DNA of 35,478 nucleotides from Haplomitrium mnioides. Its lineage: Eukaryota > Marchantiophyta > Haplomitriopsida > Calobryales. The notes beneath the pieces are model-generated. The model saw nothing but the letters and a program-made list of their open reading frames with translations, ran no database searches and was not told the origin of the DNA. Below are positions 30,408 through 35,478 of this stretch, piece after piece. The DNA lies in NCBI GenBank assembly GCA_049999725.1, contig JBNGIS010005664.1, positions 1-35,478 of the forward strand, read 5' to 3'. The position numbers and the translations under genes are program-made. The first letter of the stretch is position 1. The number at the start of each line of letters is the position of its first letter.

Positions 30408-32015
30408 GCTACTTTGAACTAGTTTACTCTACTGAGTTCCTGTTGTATTTGGCATTGCAGAAATTTTTTTAAAAAAATTTTTGCTTCAAGAATATAATTT
30501 TTTGATAGTTTCACAATTTTTCATAAAATTAGCAATTTTAAACCTAAAAATTGGTTTTTTAAATAACTATTGTATTTTGGAAAAACTTCAACGTTCAATA
30601 TTTGGTAAAAAAATGTTTAAAAAAATATTATTTTATAGTAAGATAAAAAAAATAAGATAGAATATTGAAAGAACATAGTAAAGTTATATAGTTATTTTTT
30701 AATGTTTGCTTAAAATTTAATAAAAAACCTTCAAGATACAAATCCTAAAACATTTGTGAAAAACAAATCCAAAAAAAAAATGATATTGCAACATATATTG
30801 ACATATAAATCTCTAATCTTATAAAAGTTGCCTTGAGCTTGAATTTTTGTCTCGAACAGATAAAAAAACAAAAAGACCTATGTTTCAAGCTCGCACATTG
30901 TAAAAGATGATGAATTTCTTAAAAATCAATCTGACATTCCAATGCAAGCAAGCAATAAATCATCAACAACATGAAAAATTGATTATCCAAAATAAAATCA
31001 CAACAACGAAGAAGGATATCGTTATTGAAGATTGTAATAAATTTAATGAGAAGCTAAGAAAAAAAACCAAAATCTCACGATTGAAGAATACTTGTACAAA
31101 AATCCAAATGAGTCAAAAAAGAACTTCAATGCCAACATGGACTTCATTGCTAATTTAAAAAAAGCAAGTTTTATTCAATAATCATTTTGGAGAAGAAAAT
31201 GGATCGTCAATAAAATACTAAATAACAATTATTTAGAATGCTACAAGAATGTAGATCAATCACAAAATATTTTGCAGAAAAAAATACTTTATTATTTCAG
31301 AAAAGCATACTAAATCTACAACAACAACTTCAGCCTATATTTTTTAGGAGGAATGGTCTCATCTAAATTGATGAACTCAAAAGCTTTGGCATCTGCAGCT
31401 TGAAGAGAATCTTGTTAGGACTTTCCATTTTTGTAAATTGCAACAAAATCACCAAATGCACCAGCACTACCAATAGGAACATGCTCTTTATGGCATGCAT
31501 ATACAATCTACAACTTTGTGACATCAAATGGCAAAGAAGATATCGTCAAAAATCTGTGGAGAATATTGATAGATTGACGTCTATTATATTCCATAGCGAT
31601 GCAATTTCGCATCAACTTTGAAGCACAAACAAAGCATGTGTTGGACCTAGAGCAAAGATCTAGATCCAATCTTGCTCCATTTACAAATGGTCAATGAAAA
31701 AGTTGTACAAAGCCTGAGGCTTTTGATACACATTCATAGGAGCATCATCTTCCAAATGTTTAAGTTTGGCCAAAACAACTTGGCAACTAAAAACACTTTG
31801 CATTATCTATGCAGAACAGCCTCTTACATCGTCGTATTGTATGTTGAAAAGCTTTATGCTCTGCTTGCCCTCTTTGGTCAAGTAGCTCGTAATCCAATAC
31901 TCAAGAGCGTGAGCAATTCTAGGACCCCCCCTCCCCCTCAAAAAAAAATCATGAATGTTGTTTTTGTCCCTATAGTAATAAAAAAACAAATTATATAACA
32001 AAGTGAAGGTCCTAG
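30408..32015 (-). mobile_element. Fragment B of the transposon family with a truncated methyltransferase gene
   Basis: It starts with GCTACTTTGAACTAG at 30,408, followed by about 900 bp of AT-rich sequence related to fragment C. The 3' end of a methyltransferase gene then lies on the minus strand. Homology to element A stops inside the intron at about 32,015, so the rest of the element, including any transposase, is lost. The gene lies at the same orientation to its terminus as in element A. Confidence 0.7.
31337..31969 (-). pseudogene. Truncated methyltransferase, second copy
   Basis: The minus reading after the conserved splice acceptor gives DKNNIHD, GGPRIAHALEYWITSYLTKEG and SIKLFN. Then come MNVYQKPQALYNFFIDHL, a degenerate motif I region (FVCASKLMRNCI) and VPIGSAGAFGDFVAIYKNGKS ending NLDETIPPKKYR. 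It aligns with the last exon of the gene at 26,299-26,927 almost to the end. Lesions include a poly-C/poly-A expansion at 31,922-31,949 replacing HHSGG, a stop after DHL, and loss of the glycine-rich loop. The DTSY half is absent. Confidence 0.75.
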
Positions 32016-32329
32016 CTGAAGCGACGACAACTTGGGATATCGGAGCTAATTTTTGAAGTACATGATTACTTCCCAAAGCTACTAAGCTACCTGGACCTAT
32101 TGGATGATAGCCAAACCTACGCTAAGTCTACTCCAAAGCGTAGAAATGCTCTCAAACCATAGTTAATTAGCAAACCTAAAATTTTTGAGCTCGATAGCAA
32201 TGTTTCTTCAATTAGTTCATGTGCGCAAATTTAGAATTCATTTTCATATCTGAAGATACATATTTGATTGCTTGCTCTAGGCAATTCTTTCAAAAGTGAT
32301 TTGACTTCAAATGGTGCATAAATAAATCT
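32016..32329. other. Unassigned junction DNA
   Basis: This lies between the end of the transposon homology and the last copia RNase H motif. It is probably the 3' tail of the copia fragment to its right. No LTR or gene is identified. Confidence 0.35.
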
Positions 32330-35040
32330 AAAAATAGAGCTATCCTCTCTTCTATTGTCAGCTGCCATCTCCACTATCACACAATACTCCAGTTTCACTT
32401 CATTCCAAGTAGGTGTGAAGTGACACTGGAAGTCAATGTGTGTGTCTTTGGATGTTGGACTAGGTTGATGCTAGTTCCATTCATCCAAGGTTATCATACA
32501 AAAAATATCCCTTGGTTGAATCTAATCAAGCAACCTATGTATCCACACATCTTCCTTACAAACATTTGGTATTCCCATGTACTCAACTTTAGTCGATCAA
32601 AGTGCAGTGGTCCTATGCATTTGACTGCTCCAAGAGATAGCCATCTCCCATGTGTCTAGCATTGGATCTTCTCCCCAATCTGCATCACTGTTGCTAGCAA
32701 GCTTGATCCTTTTATCACCATACCAGATGATGCCAAGATCCCTTGTACCCTTCAAGTACCTATTGACAGTATGCAATCAACATCAAGTGCAGGCTTTGCA
32801 ACTTCCTTTGTTGATTGAGCTCTTGCATTCATGTCTCCAATCACTTGTGTCCCAAATATGTAGTGTACCCTTCTAAGGTTCACTTCTCAAATGGGCTACT
32901 CAGACCATGCTTCATGTTGTACAACAAATTCAGGTAGCACTGAACAACAACATGCCATATACATTGATTGTGAGGATAGACCCTTTTACCTATGAGCAGC
33001 CTTGTTGTGATCAGATGTGGATCTAGAATGTCCATCACCTAGCAAGTACTAGTCTATCTCCTTGTGCCATGCTCTTGAGAACTACTCTAATCCCTACAGA
33101 GACTTTATAAGAAGACACATACCTTATGTTTATTATTAGGTGCCTCAAACCCTGCAGGTTGCACCATACAGATCTCTTCCTTCAGATTTTCATTAAGGAA
33201 ACCTGACTTCACATCCATCTTATGGACTTCCTTGTCCATATCTATTGCAATAGTCAGTTAGCAACAAATTTTGTCAACCTCACCACCGTTGGAGCGAATG
33301 TTCTTTGAAAACAATACCTTCCTCTTGTAGATATCTCTAGGCTACCAGGGGTGCCTTGTACTTGGTGACTGTAGTTTCACGCTTGAGCTCCCAACACCCA
33401 CTTGCACTCAATGGTTTTTCTACCTTCTGGTAAATCTCTCAGAGTCTAAGTCCCAATTTGTATCAAGGATTGGTATTTATTTTTTGTAGCCTACTCCCAC
33501 TGTTTAGCATCATCCTTTTATGTGGTGTGCCTTAGGCTAGTTTTTTCTTGCTCAAGAACAACATTTGCCTTACCTTCCTATCTTTCAAGCCTGACAACCG
33601 GTCTTCAGAAATTTTGTGAATTCCTCACATATTGCAATGTCTTTTCCTATTGTCTTCAAATTCCCTCCAAGATGTCTGGTTCACCTTTTGCAAGTTGTTG
33701 CCCATAATCTGGCCAGCTCTCTATCACCTAGGGTAGTCCTCAAAATATCAAGGAAGGCAAGTCTTGGATTTGCATCCAACCTATTCCCTACCTCCCACTC
33801 AATGAAAACAAGATACCAGTACTAGATTGTTTTGCTTGTAACTAGATCACAGTTCCCTACCTCCCACTCATTGAAAAAAACATACCTATACCAGATTGTT
33901 TTGCTTGTAGTTGGGTCACAATCATAGGCCTTCCCTCCTTCACTATACCCAAGGAAAAAATACACTTTATTGTTTTAGGTTTCAACTTCATCCAAAGTGT
34001 CACCAAGACATATGTGTTGCAGCCAAAAAATCTCTTAGATGTTGCACTTAAGGTTGAACGCCCAACCCTGCCAAGGTGTGGACCCGTCAATTACATTTGT
34101 GGTGATGATATTCTTCAACTCTAGCCACTCTCACTACCCATAACTTGTTCTCAAAGCCAAGATATGCAATGCTTTTAGCCTTCTCAACAAAGTTCCTATT
34201 GAACCATGCTATGGTACCCATAAAAATTGTTCTCTTGGCCAACATATGTAGCATGCTTCTAGGCCTCTTGACAATTGTCATGTTTAGCTATACTACCACA
34301 CCATCTTGGTGTGGAGAATCTTGAGCAATCATCTATGCTTTGATGCCAACTCTTCACAAGAAAATTCTGAAACTGTTGCCATCACCTCAAATTCTTTGAT
34401 TCTATTGTTTATTTCATTCTCCATCCCAACAAGACATGTTTACAATAGTGAAACATTTCATCCTTGCTGTTCATAAAGTAGACAAAGGAAATCTTTGATT
34501 TTCATATGTGAATGATACAAAAACATCTGTAGCTAGACATTGAAGGTGCCTTCATAGATCCACATATGTAGTTGAGGACTAGTTCTAACAACCTAGATAC
34601 CCTCCATCCAATGGTGCCCTTCTTGTCTACAGATTTTGTGTGACTTTCCTTTCACACATCTTTCACAGGACTCAAGTGAGGTAGATTTGTCCAAACCATG
34701 TTGCTCACCATGCTAGTAAGAAACCTGAGTCCTTGCTTTCCTAAGTGTCCAAGCATGTGGTGCTAGAGATTTATCCCCTTCTCTTTAGTTAGCCATACTC
34801 ATGCTTCCCTCAACCTTTGGAATGCAATCCAATCTACACAATTTCTCTCCCATAATACCAACACCAACTACCTTGCCATCCTTATCCATGGCTTTAGAGC
34901 TTATGGATCAAGGTTGACCATCAAGCAAGTCCTCATAAAAGCATATACTGACACAAGTTCTCTTGTGATCTCAGATCCATAAAGAGCTCTGTTTAGGATG
35001 TGGGTGGCACTACTGCTTCTCAATCCTTTAAAACTAAGAT
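32330..35040 (-). pseudogene. Decayed copia integrase-RT-RNase H fragment (copia 3b)
   Basis: Minus-strand motifs in order: pre-integrase CERCVKGKSHK (about 34,650); integrase MTIVKRPRSMLHMLAKRT (34,281); YSEGGKAYDCDP-like surface block (about 33,930); RT KTIECKWVLGAQ (about 33,410); TIAIDMDKEVHKMDVKSGFL and KEEICMVQPAGFEAPNN (about 33,250-33,150); then RNase H RDLGIIWYGDKRIKLASNSD, STKVEYMGI and THIDFQCHFTP...KLEYC (about 32,435-32,360). Nearly every block is separated by a stop or shift. No YVDD is readable. It differs from copia 3a because both contain a pre-integrase region. Its 5' side ends at the terminus at 35,048. Confidence 0.78.
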
Positions 35041-35047
35041 AATAGCC

Positions 35048-35478
35048 GCTACTTTGAACCAAGAACAAGTTACTCATAATGGGAACTTCTTTTTTTTTGG
35101 AAAATTTGTGATTTTTCATATCAAAAAACATAAAAACGAAGTTAATTTTTAAAAACAAAAAGTATATAAGTTTTTTGGATTTGTTTTCGGTCGTTTCAGC
35201 AAGCATGATAGAGCGAAAGTCAATTTTGTTATGCAAAACCAATCAATATTACTAGTTTTTATGAAAATATTGGAAAACCTGAATTTGTTTAAAAGCATAA
35301 AAATTATAGTAAGTTTTCATCAAAAAATTGCATTTATTATTGACTACAATTCTAAGCCCAAAAGTTTAAATACATGTCACAAGAAACTATTTTGAAATAT
35401 GTTTCATTGCACAAACTTTAGGCGCACGTAGACATGGTGCTCTTTCAAACTTTTTTGTTGGAAAAATATTACAAAACA
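35048..35478 (+). mobile_element. Terminal fragment E of the GCTACTTTGAA family, cut by the window end
   Basis: Begins GCTACTTTGAACCAAGAACA. It aligns with the reverse complement of 28,060-28,478, including the shared block AGTTTTTATGAAAATATTGG (about 35,255) and GGCGCACGTAGACATGGTGC (about 35,420), a single 24-bp-type unit. A larger element may continue outside the window. Confidence 0.7.

Noticed and set aside
28478-35048. The termini at 28,478 and 35,048 as the two ends of one 6.6 kb element
   Set aside because: They align well, but both termini point away from the interval: 28,478 is a right end and 35,048 a left end. They belong to two different copies.

Overview
The window looks like repeat-rich nuclear DNA of a land plant. 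It is AT-rich, has microsatellites and a 400-N assembly gap, and is filled with decayed Ty1/copia and Ty3/gypsy elements. One gene family has GT-AG introns. I see no host gene, rRNA, tRNA or bacterial-type operon. The species cannot be named from the sequence.

Left part (1-15,130). A (CT)40 microsatellite and about 1.2 kb of unassigned DNA precede a minus-strand copia element at 1,319-13,992. It has 129-142 bp LTRs, a perfect 5-bp target-site duplication (GTTTT) and a polypurine tract beside the 3' LTR. Its order is gag (with zinc knuckle), protease, integrase, reverse transcriptase (RT), RNase H. The protease is split by a second minus-strand LTR element at 5,830-10,991. That element has 1.2 kb LTRs and encodes only Gag and a degenerate retropepsin, the TR-GAG-like non-autonomous gypsy design. 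The copia RT is itself expanded by a tandem KGPLV-type repeat block. A decayed gypsy RT/RNase H fragment follows at 14,430-15,130.

Central part (15,144-28,478), the most interesting region. A roughly 9.9 kb DNA element (17,837-27,752, called element A here) is bounded by inverted repeats of about 120 bp that start GCTACTTTGAA. It carries two divergently transcribed, recently broken genes. On the minus strand is a transposase-like protein with a DGMD / LDNMTREN / GHTHNQID series, like an RNase-H-fold D-D-D/E core. On the plus strand is an intron-containing gene with a ParB-like segment followed by a beta-class amino-DNA-methyltransferase (DTSY motif IV before DLCSGFGTG motif I). Arrays of a 24-bp quasi-palindromic unit (GTCC-N8-GGAC) lie in two of the methyltransferase-gene introns and downstream of the gene. 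I infer a eukaryotic DNA transposon that carries its own prokaryote-type DNA-modification gene plus clustered palindromic sites. I do not recognise it as a named family.

Right part (28,479-35,478). This holds an LTR-like promoter stretch, a copia gag-PR-IN fragment, a second truncated methyltransferase copy on the minus strand (sharing an intron position with element A), another decayed copia IN-RT-RNase H fragment, and a further terminal fragment of the family at the window end. Five termini of the GCTACTTTGAA family (left ends at 15,144, 17,837, 30,408 and 35,048; right ends at 27,752 and 28,478) abut retroelement fragments or each other. The copia pieces at 15.9-17.8 kb and 29.1-30.4 kb may be one element split by element A.
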